The notes under the pieces were generated by a model that was not told the origin of the DNA, did not search any database, and saw only the letters and a list, made by a program, of their open reading frames with translations. The translations under genes were made by a program, and so were the position numbers. This document shows, piece by piece, positions 55,764 to 64,000 of a stretch of DNA of 64,000 bases. Numbering within the stretch: the first letter of the stretch is position 1; each line of letters begins with the position of its first letter. Source of the stretch: CAVVTR01 sp963751245 (GTDB lineage: Bacteria > Acidobacteriota > Thermoanaerobaculia > Thermoanaerobaculales > Thermoanaerobaculaceae); the NCBI GenBank assembly GCA_963751245.1, contig CAVVTR010000011.1, forward strand, positions 1 through 64,000, read 5' to 3'.

Positions 55764-56561
55764 CTAGAAGAGGATCTTGGTGAGGAAGAAGTCCGACACC
55801 AGGATCACCACCGAGCTCATCACCACCGCCGTGGTGGTGGCCCGGCCCACGCCCTCGGCGCCGCCACTGGTGAAGAAGCCCTTGGTGCAGCCGGTGACGG
55901 CGAGGATGAGGCCGAAAACGGCGGCCTTGATGAGGCCGGAGAAGACGTCGTTGAGCTCCAGGAACTGGAAGGTCTTCTCCCAGTAGACGACGGGGTTGGC
56001 GCCCATGAGGCCCACGGCGACGCTGTAGCCGCCCAGGATGCCGAGGCCGTCGGCGCAGGCGACCAGGGGCGGGAGCATGAGTGTCGCCGCGCCCACGCGG
56101 GGCACGATGAGGTACTGGATCGGCTCCGTGGCCATGGCGTAGAGGGCGTCGATCTGCTCGGTGACGCGCATGGTGCCGATCTCGGCGGCCAGGGAGGAGG
56201 CGATGCGGCCGGCGATGATGAGCCCTGCGAGGACCGGCGCCAGCTCCCTCGTCAGCGACAGGGAGACCACCGACCCGACGAACCCCTCGGCGTGGAAGCG
56301 CTCGAACCCGCGGTAGGTCTGCAGCGCGAGCACCATTCCGGTGAAGCCGGCGGTGAGCCCCACCACGGGCAGGGATCCCACGCCGATGCGGACCATCTGC
56401 CGGATCCACTGGCGCAGGTCGAAGGGCGGCCTGAACGTCCAGGAGATGGTCGCCTGGAGGATGTAGAAGAACCGGCCCACCTCGGTGAAGAGGCCGAGGA
56501 ACATCTGCCCCAGCCGCTCCAGGGCGGCGATGGGCCAGGAGAGGGACGCTTCAGCGCTCAT
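55764..56561 (-). CDS. mlaE: MlaE-type permease of the MCE phospholipid transporter
   Basis: The protein has 265 residues. It has the interfacial N-terminal helix (LGQMFLGLFTEVGRFFYILQ) and about five membrane segments, with the family signatures LPVVGLTAGFTGMVLALQTY, LTRELAPVLAGLIIAGRIAS and GTMRVTEQIDALYAMATEPI. IKAAVFGLILAVTGCTKGFF and a C-terminal helix follow. The start lies inside the end of dnaB (11-base overlap), so translation is coupled to the replicative helicase gene. Confidence 0.95.
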   Translation of the reverse strand: MSAEASLSWPIAALERLGQMFLGLFTEVGRFFYILQATISWTFRPPFDLRQWIRQMVRIGVGSLPVVGLTAGFTGMVLALQTYRGFERFHAEGFVGSVVSLSLTRELAPVLAGLIIAGRIASSLAAEIGTMRVTEQIDALYAMATEPIQYLIVPRVGAATLMLPPLVACADGLGILGGYSVAVGLMGANPVVYWEKTFQFLELNDVFSGLIKAAVFGLILAVTGCTKGFFTSGGAEGVGRATTTAVVMSSVVILVSDFFLTKILF

Positions 56562-57993
56562 AGGAGAAGTCCGGGTTCTCGAACCTTGTCCACTCGTCCT
56601 GGTAGACCAGCTTGAACAGGTCGGTGGGGCCGTTTCGCTGCTTGGCCACGATGATGTCGGCGAGGCGCAGGTCCGCCTCGTCATCGGGGGACGCGACGGC
56701 GTGCAGCGCCGGGTTCTTGCGCGCGATGAACATGACCACGTCGGCGTCCTGCTCGATGGAGCCGGACTCGCGGAGGTCGGACAGCTGCGGGCGCTGGTCG
56801 GCGCCCCGCCGCTCGGGGTTCCGCGAGAGCTGCGAGAGGGCCAGCATGGGCACGTCCATCTGCTTGGCCACGGCCTTCAGGCCCCGGGAGATGGCCGAGA
56901 CCTCCTGGGTGCGGTTCTCGAACCGCTCGCCGCCGGACATGAGCTGCAGGTAATCCACGACGACCAGGTCCAGCCCCTGCTCCAGCTCGAGCCGCCGGCA
57001 CTTGCCGCGGAGCTCGAGGATGGACACCCCCGGAGTGTCGTCGATCCACAGGGAGGAGTCGGCGAGGCGGTCCGCGGCGTCGGCCAGACGGTCCCAGTCG
57101 GAGGCCTGGCGGTGCGGGTCGTTGGGGTCCACGCCGGTGCTCAGCAATCCCCGGGCCAGCCGCTTGAGGTTGATGCGGGCCTCCGCCGCGAGGAGGCGGC
57201 GGACGAGGGACGGGGCCGACATCTCGAGGGAGAAGATGGCCACGTTGAGGCGCCCGCGGACCGCCGCGTGCGCGGCGATGTTGAGGGCCATGGCCGTCTT
57301 GCCGACGCCGGGGCGGGCGGCGAGGATGACGAGGTCCTGCTTCTGCAGCCCGGAGGTGAGCTCGTCGAGGCGGTAGAAGCCGGTCTCGATGCCCGTGAGG
57401 GGCACGCGGTCGTGAGCCACCTTCTCGATGTGCTCGACCTCGGCGCGGACGATCTCGCCCACCGGGCGCAGGCCGCCGCGGGTGGCCCTCTCGGCGATGG
57501 CCAGGATCTGGGACTCCGCTGCGTCCAGGGCGTCCATGGCCTGGCCCTCTTCGCGGGCGCACATGGCCATGAGCTCCTGGGACACCTTGAGGAGGCCGCG
57601 CTTGACCGACCGCTCGCGGACGATGTTGGCGTAGTGCTCGACGTTGGCGGGATCGGGAAGCTCGTCGGCCAGCGAGGTCAGGTAGCTGAAGCCCCCGGCG
57701 GCATCGATGGTGCCGTTGCGCTGGAGCTGGTCGCCGGCGGTGAGAAGGTCGATGTCGCGGCTGTCCCGGGCGAGGTCGGCGTAGGCCTCGAAGATGAGCC
57801 GGTGGGAGTCGTTGTAGAAGTCCGAGGCGGCGAGGATGTCCACCACGCGGTAGAAGCAGTTGGCATCCACGAGGATGGCGCCGAGGACGGCCCTCTCCGC
57901 CGCCTGGTTGGCGGGGATGTGGAGGGTATGGGCCGTCGAGGTCTCCGGAGACCGGTTGCCGGCCTGGTCCCGTGGAACAGGCGCTGCACACAT
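56551..57993 (-). CDS. dnaB: replicative DNA helicase DnaB
   Basis: The protein has 480 residues. The N-terminal helical domain (HIPANQAAERAVLGAILVDA, RVVDILAASDFYNDSHRLIF) is followed by the linker and the RecA-like motor: Walker A LVILAARPGVGKTAMALNIA, EMSAPSLVRRLLAAEARINL, Walker B LDLVVVDYLQLM, LSQLSRNPERRGADQRPQLS and SGSIEQDADVVMFIARK. It unwinds DNA at the fork. First gene of a seven-gene minus-strand operon. The divergent 58,000-58,236 interval should hold its promoter. Confidence 0.96.
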   Translation of the reverse strand: MCAAPVPRDQAGNRSPETSTAHTLHIPANQAAERAVLGAILVDANCFYRVVDILAASDFYNDSHRLIFEAYADLARDSRDIDLLTAGDQLQRNGTIDAAGGFSYLTSLADELPDPANVEHYANIVRERSVKRGLLKVSQELMAMCAREEGQAMDALDAAESQILAIAERATRGGLRPVGEIVRAEVEHIEKVAHDRVPLTGIETGFYRLDELTSGLQKQDLVILAARPGVGKTAMALNIAAHAAVRGRLNVAIFSLEMSAPSLVRRLLAAEARINLKRLARGLLSTGVDPNDPHRQASDWDRLADAADRLADSSLWIDDTPGVSILELRGKCRRLELEQGLDLVVVDYLQLMSGGERFENRTQEVSAISRGLKAVAKQMDVPMLALSQLSRNPERRGADQRPQLSDLRESGSIEQDADVVMFIARKNPALHAVASPDDEADLRLADIIVAKQRNGPTDLFKLVYQDEWTRFENPDFSYER

Positions 57994-58236
57994 GCCGAAA
58001 ATGGTAGCACGCTCGGCGTCTCCAGGGTGTCGGGGCGGGTCCCGTCATCGCCCTCGTCCGCAGGGTTTCCGCCTTGGGGCGGGTTTGGGGTATCCTCGCT
58101 GACAAGGCGCGGCGGCGGGCCAGGGGGCCCGCGCGCGGTCCGGTCGAACCCCGCCAGCGCGCGGGCGCCGCCGGATCCGGCGCCGGGCGGGTCCCTGGTG
58201 CTCCGGCCGCCCGGCAGACCAGGAAGGGGTACGGTC

Positions 58237-58806
58237 GTGATCGTCAGCTGCCCCACGTGCGGCGCGCGGTACCAGTACGACGAGGGTCGCTTCGGCGAGA
58301 GCCTCAGCAAGCGCCTCCGGTGCTCCAAGTGCGAGGGTGTCTTCGAGGTCACGCGTCCGGACGCACCGGCGGAGCTGCAGGCCACCCAGCTCATGAAGGG
58401 AGCCTCGGAGGGCGCGGAGCGTCCGGCGGAACGGCGGACGCCGCCACCCGCCGAAGAGGCGCTCCCCGAGCTCGCCCCGCTGGCGCAGACCCAGCGCTAC
58501 TCCCTCGCAGTGATCCTGGGCGCCAACGCCGGCCACATCTACGCCATCACGAGACCGCGGGTCTACCTGGGCCGCGGGGCGGGGCTGGAGGTCCAGCTGC
58601 CCGACAGCGAGGTGTCGCGGAAGCACGCGCGCCTCGACATCCGCGGCGACGAGGGCACCCTCACCGACCTCGGCTCCACCAACGGGACCTTCGTGGACGG
58701 CGTGCGCATCGACCAGTGCGTCATCTCGAGCCACCAGGAGTTCAGCCTGGGCACCACCACCCTGATGTTCATCGTCACCTCGGCGGGCGACGGCGGCTTC
58801 GTCTAG
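58237..58806 (+). CDS. zinc-ribbon and FHA-domain protein
   Basis: The protein has 189 residues; GTG 58237 with AGGAAGGGG upstream. An N-terminal MJ0042-type zinc ribbon (VSCPTCGARYQYDEGRFGES, KRLRCSKCEGVFEV) with two CxxC pairs is followed by a proline/glutamate-rich linker. A C-terminal FHA domain then shows RVYLGRGAGLEVQLPDSEVS, RKHARLD and LGSTNGTFVDGV. FHA domains bind phosphothreonine, so it should respond to Ser/Thr kinases, although none is encoded nearby. It is divergent from dnaB and 12 bases upstream of mnmA. Confidence 0.85.
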   Translation: MIVSCPTCGARYQYDEGRFGESLSKRLRCSKCEGVFEVTRPDAPAELQATQLMKGASEGAERPAERRTPPPAEEALPELAPLAQTQRYSLAVILGANAGHIYAITRPRVYLGRGAGLEVQLPDSEVSRKHARLDIRGDEGTLTDLGSTNGTFVDGVRIDQCVISSHQEFSLGTTTLMFIVTSAGDGGFV

Positions 58807-58818
58807 GACGGGGCGGAC

Positions 58819-59889
58819 GTGCGGGTCGTCGTCGCGCTCTCCGGCGGTGTGGACTCCGCCGTGGCGGCCGCTCTGCTGCTCCGGCAGGGCCACGAGGTGG
58901 TGGCGGCCACGCTGCGCCTCCTCGAGCCACCGCTGACACCCCCCGGCGAGGGCGACGGGGCGGTGGCGAGCGCCCGGCAGGTGGCGGCGCGGCTGGGCGT
59001 GCGCCACGAGGTCGTGGATGCCGGGGACGCCTTCCGGGCCGAGGTCCTCACCCCCTTCGTCGAGGCCTACCTGGGTGGGGAGACGCCGTCGCCGTGCACG
59101 GTGTGCAACCCGCGGGTGAAGTTCCCCGTCCTGCTGGAGGCCGCGGCGCGGCTCGGGGCCGACCGGCTGGCCACGGGCCATTACGCCCGGGTCGAGACGG
59201 GGGAGGATGGCCGCGTGAGGTTGCTGCGCGGGAGCGATCCGCGCCGCGACCAGTCCTACTTCCTGTTCGCGCTGGGCCGGGAACGGCTGGAGCGGGTCCT
59301 CTTCCCCCTGGGCAGGCTGGGCAAGGACGAGGTGCGCCGGCTCGCCGGAGAGCTCGGCCTGCCCAATGCTCGGCGCCGCGACAGCCAGGACGTGTGCTTC
59401 GCGGCGCCGGGGGAGCCCTACACCGACGTGCTGCGGCGGCTGGCGCCGGGGCGGACCGGGCGGCCGGGATCCATCGTCGACACGGAGGGGAAGGTGCTCG
59501 GCCGGCACGCCGGAATCCACCTGTTCACGGTGGGGCAGCGCCGGGGGCTGGGGCTCGCCGGCACCCGGGCGCGCTACGTGGTGGACGTTGCCGGCGGCAC
59601 CGGAACGGTGGTGGTGGGGATACCGGAGGAGGCGTCACGCCGCGAGATCACCCTGCGCGACGTGTGCTGGCTGCGCCCGGTGCGCGGGGTCGCGGTGCGT
59701 GCCGGCGTCCAGGTGCGCTCGCGGCACGGCGCCCAGGACGCCACGATCCACCCCGATGCCGGAGGGAGCGCCCGGGTGGTGTTCGACGAGCCCGCCCCGG
59801 CGCCGGCGCCCGGGCAGGCGGCGGTGTTCTACGACGGTGACGAGGTGCTGGGCGGCGGGTGGATCGTCCGGGACCGGGCTACATCGTGA
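58819..59889 (+). CDS. mnmA: tRNA-specific 2-thiouridylase MnmA
   Basis: The protein has 356 residues from GTG 58819. The PP-loop VVVALSGGVDSAVAAALLLR, the CxxC-bearing GGETPSPCTVCNPRVKFPVL, GADRLATGHYARVETGEDG and SYFLFALGRERLERVLFPLG are typical, as is RRRDSQDVCFAAPGEPYTDV with the persulfide cysteine. The C-terminal part (TEGKVLGRHAGIHLFTVGQR, RGLGLAGTRARYVVDV) is also typical. It thiolates U34 of Lys, Glu and Gln tRNAs. The stop overlaps the end of the convergent DUF3467 gene by 11 bases. Confidence 0.95.
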   Translation: MRVVVALSGGVDSAVAAALLLRQGHEVVAATLRLLEPPLTPPGEGDGAVASARQVAARLGVRHEVVDAGDAFRAEVLTPFVEAYLGGETPSPCTVCNPRVKFPVLLEAAARLGADRLATGHYARVETGEDGRVRLLRGSDPRRDQSYFLFALGRERLERVLFPLGRLGKDEVRRLAGELGLPNARRRDSQDVCFAAPGEPYTDVLRRLAPGRTGRPGSIVDTEGKVLGRHAGIHLFTVGQRRGLGLAGTRARYVVDVAGGTGTVVVGIPEEASRREITLRDVCWLRPVRGVAVRAGVQVRSRHGAQDATIHPDAGGSARVVFDEPAPAPAPGQAAVFYDGDEVLGGGWIVRDRATS

Positions 59890-60178
59890 CCTTGCCGCCG
59901 TCGGGGGGCTGCGGGCCGTCGGGGATGGGGCCGTAGGTGCGCTCGAAGATCGCCACGTTCTCGCCGAGGGCGCGCAGCAGCTGCTTTGCGTGGACCGGCG
60001 TCATGACGATGCGGGAGACCACCTGGACGTCGTCGCGGCCGGGGACCATGCGGCCGAAGTCGATGATGAACTCGGCGAAGTTGTGCACGATGGACGCGAA
60101 GTTCGAATAAGTTCCCAGCGCCTGCTGGTCGCTCACCACGATCTTGATCTTGCCTGCGGGCTGTGGCGTGTCGGTCAT
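59879..60178 (-). CDS. DUF3467 family protein
   Basis: The protein has 99 residues; the ATG at 60178 follows GGGAGGAC. The body matches DUF3467: KIVVSDQQALGTYSNFASIV, HNFAEFIIDFGRMVPGRDDV and SRIVMTPVHAKQLLRALGEN, ending in a proline-rich tail. The family is small, cytoplasmic and of unknown function. It converges on mnmA and its coding end overlaps the mnmA end on the opposite strand. Confidence 0.88.
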   Translation of the reverse strand: MTDTPQPAGKIKIVVSDQQALGTYSNFASIVHNFAEFIIDFGRMVPGRDDVQVVSRIVMTPVHAKQLLRALGENVAIFERTYGPIPDGPQPPDGGKVTM

Positions 60179-60268
60179 GGGGTCCTCCCGGCGCTTGCGC
60201 GCCAGCTCGGGGTCAGGGTAGCAGAGAGGTGGCGGCTCCCTGCAGCGGCGTGGTCTATTCTTGGCGCG

Positions 60269-62263
60269 ATGCCGATGGACGCCGAGCCGCAGAGTGTGGG
60301 TTGCAACGACTACGAGGCGTTGCTGCGGCAGCAGTCCCCGCCGCTCGTCAGCGTGATCGTGCGGAGCTCCGGTGCGGCGGCGCGCTCCGTGCTCGATTCC
60401 ATCGACCGGCAGAGCTACCCCGCCATCGAGATCATCCTGGCCGGCGCCGCCGGACAGGAGCCGCAGGCGGAAGCCGGTTGCCGCGAGCGCTTCCCGGTCC
60501 GGGCGGTCGGGGCCGGTGAAGCGGTGTCTGGGGGCGATTCCGTCGCCGAGGCGCTGGAGGTCGCGCGGGGTGAGTATGTCGCCGTCGTGGACGGCGGAGT
60601 GTGGTGGCTCCCCCACGCCGTCGCGTCGCTGGTCGTGGTGCTCGAGCGCAGGTCCGCCGCGGTTGCCGCCTACGGCGCGACGAGGATGGTCGAGGGCGGC
60701 GACCGGGCCCTCGCGCCCGCCGGCGCCGTGCTCTCCACGGCCCCAGGCGGGCCGATCCCCCTTGGAGCGGCGCTGTTCCGCCGCCGGCTCCTGGATGAGG
60801 GTTGCCGGCCCGCGGACGCCAGCGAAACCATCGAGGAGTGGGATTTCTGGTTGCGCGCCTTGCAGCTCGGCCCGGTGCTTCGGACTCGTCAGATCACGCA
60901 CATCCGCACCGGGGCCGCGACGTGCTCCGGGGGAGGCGCGGTGGATCCGATGGCGGAGCGGCGCCGGTGGCGGGCGCGGCTGATGACCGGCTGCCGCGAG
61001 GCGGCCGGTGCCGCTGGCGGAGCGCTGGCGGGCGCCTCGCTGGCGGCCGCGCTCGCGGAGACCGCCAGCGATCTCGACGAGGACGTCCAGAGAGCGCGGG
61101 CCCGCCTGGACGAGCTCAAAGGTCTCCTGGCCCCGCTCACGGACTCCCGGTCGTGGCGGCTGGCAACGGCGCTGGGGGGGCTGGTCGGGAGGCTGTGCGG
61201 AAGACGCGTGCGGAAAGGTGGGCAGGGCACGGGGGGGGCCAGTGGGCAGCGCAGCAGGGGGAAGTGGGCGGGCGACGGCGCGACTCCGCTGGTGTCGGTC
61301 ATCCTACCGGTCTTCAACGCCCGCGGATCCGATGGAGGCTTTCTCCGGGAGGCGGTGGCGAGCGTCTGTAGCCAGACGTACCGGAACCTCGAGCTGATCA
61401 TCGTGGACGACGGTTCCACCGACGGGACTTTGGATCTGTGTTGCGAGATCATCGCAAGACGGGACGAGGTGCCGATTCGCCTGTACCACAAGCCCAACGG
61501 CGGCCAGTCCAGCGCGCGCAACGCCGGCGTGGTGGTCAGTCGCGGCGAGTGGCTGTGCTTCATCGACCAGGACGACGTCTGGTATCCGGACCGGCTGGAG
61601 GCGGTCCTGGGCTCGCTGAGCAGCGACGTCGACCTCGTGTACTCGGACGCGGACACCATTGACGAGTCCGGCTGGCTCGTCGTCCTCGGCATTCACCGCT
61701 TCCTGGGGGCCGGTGGCCGCCATCCGAAGCGGAGGATCGAGGAAATCCTGTTCGACGACGTGTTCGTCGTGCCGGGTGTAATGACGGTGCGAAGGACCAC
61801 GTTCGACGAGGTCGGGGGGTTCGACGAGGCGCTCTCTGGCTACGAGGACGACGATCTGTTCCTGCGGCTGTTCGAATCGGCCACCATCGAGTACGTCCCG
61901 AGGTCGACGCTCCGGTGGCGTCAGCACGGGGAGAGCGCCAGCCGCTCGACCCGCATGGTCGACAGCCGCCTCCGGTACTGGCGGAAGCTCATGGCGAACC
62001 ATACGGACGGAGGCAGGGACCGGGCCCGGATCCGTCGCATCTCGTTGCGGTTCGCCCGGGAGATGCTGCGCCAGGCGAACTGGAGCTACTGCAAGGGGGG
62101 GGCGATCCACCACGAGAACGTCGCGACCGCCCAGGAACTCCTCCGATACGTCGGACCTCGTTCCAGGACCGTGTTTGCCGTGTTTATCGCGAACGGCCTG
62201 CGCTGGAGGCGGCCGAACCGCCTGCTCGAGCTGTTCTGGGATCGCTGGCTCCGCCTGGCCTGA
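60269..62263 (+). CDS. tandem-domain family 2 glycosyltransferase, first domain degenerate
   Basis: The protein has 664 residues. Residues ~25-220 form a GT2-like domain (PLVSVIVRSSGAAARSVLDS, IEEWDFWLRALQLG), but where the DxD should be it reads YVAVVDGGVWWLPHAV, so it is probably inactive. A helical linker with SRSWRLATALGGLVGRLCG follows. The second GT2 domain (from ~345) is complete: PLVSVILPVFNARGS, LELIIVDDGSTDGTLDLCCE, NGGQSSARNAGVV, CFIDQDDVWYPDRLEAVLG and YEDDDLFLRLFESA. It probably adds sugars to a lipopolysaccharide, capsule or glycoprotein. It starts a glycosyltransferase cluster that continues past the window. Confidence 0.88.
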   Translation: MPMDAEPQSVGCNDYEALLRQQSPPLVSVIVRSSGAAARSVLDSIDRQSYPAIEIILAGAAGQEPQAEAGCRERFPVRAVGAGEAVSGGDSVAEALEVARGEYVAVVDGGVWWLPHAVASLVVVLERRSAAVAAYGATRMVEGGDRALAPAGAVLSTAPGGPIPLGAALFRRRLLDEGCRPADASETIEEWDFWLRALQLGPVLRTRQITHIRTGAATCSGGGAVDPMAERRRWRARLMTGCREAAGAAGGALAGASLAAALAETASDLDEDVQRARARLDELKGLLAPLTDSRSWRLATALGGLVGRLCGRRVRKGGQGTGGASGQRSRGKWAGDGATPLVSVILPVFNARGSDGGFLREAVASVCSQTYRNLELIIVDDGSTDGTLDLCCEIIARRDEVPIRLYHKPNGGQSSARNAGVVVSRGEWLCFIDQDDVWYPDRLEAVLGSLSSDVDLVYSDADTIDESGWLVVLGIHRFLGAGGRHPKRRIEEILFDDVFVVPGVMTVRRTTFDEVGGFDEALSGYEDDDLFLRLFESATIEYVPRSTLRWRQHGESASRSTRMVDSRLRYWRKLMANHTDGGRDRARIRRISLRFAREMLRQANWSYCKGGAIHHENVATAQELLRYVGPRSRTVFAVFIANGLRWRRPNRLLELFWDRWLRLA

Positions 62264-62376
62264 GGGTGCGGCATGCGGCCTCGCACCGCCGGCGTCCCGG
62301 GCCCGGCCGCTCTGCGGCTCGCGCGGCGCTGCCGGCGGGCGTATTCTCGTGGCGGTGGACATCGACCTCCTGGCGG

Positions 62377-63381
62377 GTGACGGCGTTGGCATCGGAACGT
62401 CCTGACGCGAAGGCGGGAACGGGGGCTGCGCGGCAGCACAGCCCCAACCGCCCTCTCGTGAGCGTGATCGTCCGGAGCATCGGTCGTCCCACGCTCGACG
62501 AGGCCCTCGCCTCGGTCGCCGGCCAGACATACCCCGGCGTCGAGGTCGTGGTGGTCGACGCCCTCGGTGAAGGTCACCCCGCGGTCCCGGCCCGGTGTGG
62601 GACGTTTCCGGTCCGGGTCATTTCGCGAGGTGTCCCTCTGCCCCGAAGCCGCGCCGCGAACGTCGGGCTCGCCGGCTCCGAGGGGGAGCTCCTGGCCTTC
62701 CTGGACGACGACGACTGGTTCGAGCCGGATCACGCGAGCGTGCTCGTGACCGCGATCCAGGAGCATCCGCCGGTCCGCGCCGCCTACGCCGGTGTCCGGG
62801 GCGTCGCCGAATCGGGCGACGTGGTCCACACCCTCAACATGCCGTTCTCGCACCGCCGACTCCGCGCGGGAAACTACATCCCCATCAACGCCATGGTGTT
62901 TGCGCGTTCGCTGGTCGAGGAAGGCTGCGCCTTCGACGAGGACCTCGACCTCTACGAGGACTGGGACTTCTGGCTGCAGGTCGCCCGCAGGAGCGAGGTC
63001 GTCCACGTGGACCGGTTCACGGCCAACTACCGAGCGGGAGGTGCTTCACAGGTCGGCCTCTCCGCGCGGCCCGATGTCCAGCACCGGGCCCGTCGCAAGA
63101 TCTACGAGAAGTGGATGGCGGTGTGGAATCCGGAGGAGATCGACGAACTGCTGGAAGCGCTGGATGATGAGATCGGCGAGCGGGAGCGCATCATCGGGGA
63201 GCTCTCGCTCCGCACCGCGGAGGTCGAGGGGCGGTTGGCTGCCGCCCTGGGGTCCGTCTCCTGGAGGATGACGCGGCCGTTGCGCTCTCTGGCCTTTGCG
63301 CTGCGCGGCTCAAGACGTGTGGCGTCCGGCCGCGATCGCCAGGATCGCTTCACGCCAGGAACCCGCGCAGGCGACCAGTGA
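62377..63381 (+). CDS. family 2 glycosyltransferase
   Basis: The protein has 334 residues from a likely GTG at 62377; earlier codons in the frame are Arg-rich and unlike a protein start. The GT2 core reads PLVSVIVRSIGRPTLDEALA, GVEVVVVDALGEGHPA, RSRAANVGLAGSEGELLAFL, DDDDWFEPDHASVLV and DLYEDWDFWLQVARRSEVVH. The acidic DDDD metal site is intact, unlike in the first domain of the preceding protein, to which this sequence is clearly similar. It ends with a helical tail and the SWRMTRPLRSLAFALRG motif common in such cluster enzymes. Confidence 0.87.
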   Translation: MTALASERPDAKAGTGAARQHSPNRPLVSVIVRSIGRPTLDEALASVAGQTYPGVEVVVVDALGEGHPAVPARCGTFPVRVISRGVPLPRSRAANVGLAGSEGELLAFLDDDDWFEPDHASVLVTAIQEHPPVRAAYAGVRGVAESGDVVHTLNMPFSHRRLRAGNYIPINAMVFARSLVEEGCAFDEDLDLYEDWDFWLQVARRSEVVHVDRFTANYRAGGASQVGLSARPDVQHRARRKIYEKWMAVWNPEEIDELLEALDDEIGERERIIGELSLRTAEVEGRLAAALGSVSWRMTRPLRSLAFALRGSRRVASGRDRQDRFTPGTRAGDQ

Positions 63382-64000
63382 ACGCTGTGACCGGACCTGA
63401 GCCGCCGCTGCTACGGCGAGGCTCCGGCGAAGCCCGGCGTCGCCGAGGAGCGTCGTGAGCGCGGCGGCCCATTCAGCCGGGGTCTCGCCCACCAGGAGGC
63501 CCGTACGGAGGTGCTCCACCGTTCCGCCGTACGCGGGGACCCTGCTGTAGAGGCCCGGAACGCCCAACGCCGCGTAGTCGAGGAACTTGATGTCGGACTT
63601 GTAGCGGTTGAAGGGCGTGTCCTCCAGAGGTGCGAGGCCGACGTCCCAGCGAAGGTTGCGGTGCATCCAACGGACGAACCGGGGGTAGGCCACGTCCGGT
63701 CCCGGCACCTCCAGCAGCGTAGCGGGCAGGCCCTTGAAGGCGAGCATGAGCCTCCGGTCGGCCAGCGCGCCGACGATCTGCAACTCGACCGGCTCGGGCC
63801 ACATCCTCAGGATCTCCCGCAGCGGCTGCAGTACCATCATCAGGTCGCGATCGTGGGTGAGGGTGCCCATGTATCCGAGAACCAGCCGGTCCGAGTGCTG
63901 CTCCGGCCGGTTGGGCTCACCGGTGAAGTGAAGGCGCTCGTCGATGGCGTTCGGCACGAGCCGGACGCACCGGTTGAGCTTGGCCACCCTCGCCGCGAGG
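63310..64000 (-). CDS. glycosyltransferase, GT-B type, C-terminal part (runs off the window)
   Basis: The frame is open through the window end, so the start lies outside. The visible residues form the C-terminal Rossmann half of a GT-B enzyme: RLVPNAIDERLHF, RLVLGYMGTLTHDRDLMMVL, VELQIVGALADRRLMLAFKG and DVGLAPLEDTPFNRYKSDIK. FLDYAALGVPGLYSRVPAYG, the sugar-nucleotide loop, and TGLLVGETPAEWAAALTTLL complete it. Its 3' end overlaps the convergent glycosyltransferase gene by 72 bases. Confidence 0.85.
   Translation of the reverse strand, partial: LAARVAKLNRCVRLVPNAIDERLHFTGEPNRPEQHSDRLVLGYMGTLTHDRDLMMVLQPLREILRMWPEPVELQIVGALADRRLMLAFKGLPATLLEVPGPDVAYPRFVRWMHRNLRWDVGLAPLEDTPFNRYKSDIKFLDYAALGVPGLYSRVPAYGGTVEHLRTGLLVGETPAEWAAALTTLLGDAGLRRSLAVAAAAQVRSQRSLVACAGSWREAILAIAAGRHTS

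Overview
The window is high-GC DNA from a Gram-negative bacterium, most likely an Acidobacteriota (perhaps a Thermoanaerobaculia-like lineage). The pointers are a protein joining a GWxTD-type region to the von Willebrand module typical of Acidobacteria, an Oar-like TonB receptor with an N-terminal carboxypeptidase-regulatory domain, two large 'two-component regulator propeller' sensors, a CadC-like winged-helix/TPR regulator and a trans-envelope MlaEFD system. The phylum call is inference from gene families. The first ~0.7 kb (recG N-terminus and tRNA-Phe) looks alphaproteobacterial instead and may be a chimeric join or a transferred segment.

Layout. 1-4.5 kb: partial recG, tRNA-Phe, then a graveyard of accessory genes broken by small indels (DUF2075/S24 protein, DUF4268 protein, PD-(D/E)XK nuclease-like gene, DUF7662-like gene). 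4.6-18.7 kb: propeller/PP2C phosphatase sensor, small secreted proteins, a DUF3553 protein, a dual-specificity phosphatase, a RAYT transposase remnant, an FAD oxidoreductase, an NAD(P)-binding protein and a large AsmA-like DUF748 protein. 19.1-25.8 kb: an accessory island with an Hsp70-TPR protein translationally coupled to a short UvrD-type helicase, three copies of a REP-like hairpin element, a frameshifted conserved gene and an overlapping HIT-HNH gene pair. 26-37.4 kb: winged-helix/TPR regulator, propeller/GGDEF sensor, secreted proteins, an aldo/keto reductase and a TPR protein. 37.5-46 kb: a tricorn-type protease gene whose last two thirds are riddled with frameshifts, a TonB receptor and a MidA-like methyltransferase. 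46.3-64 kb: the GWxTD/VWFA protein, then a compact minus-strand housekeeping operon (dnaB-mlaE-mlaF-mlaD-radA-HEAT-HD), a divergent FHA-mnmA pair, a DUF3467 gene and the start of a glycosyltransferase cluster.

How they fit. The operon at 57,993-48,852 joins replication (DnaB), lipid transport (MlaEFD, with MlaD carrying a C-terminal beta-barrel-like part that could reach the outer membrane), recombination (RadA) and two proteins that appear to share an N-terminal domain. The two propeller sensors have the same input architecture with different outputs (serine phosphatase and diguanylate cyclase). The best candidates for an undescribed system are the Hsp70-TPR/UvrD pair and the HIT/HNH pair, both tightly coupled and close together in a repeat-rich island; a defence or stress role is a hypothesis only.
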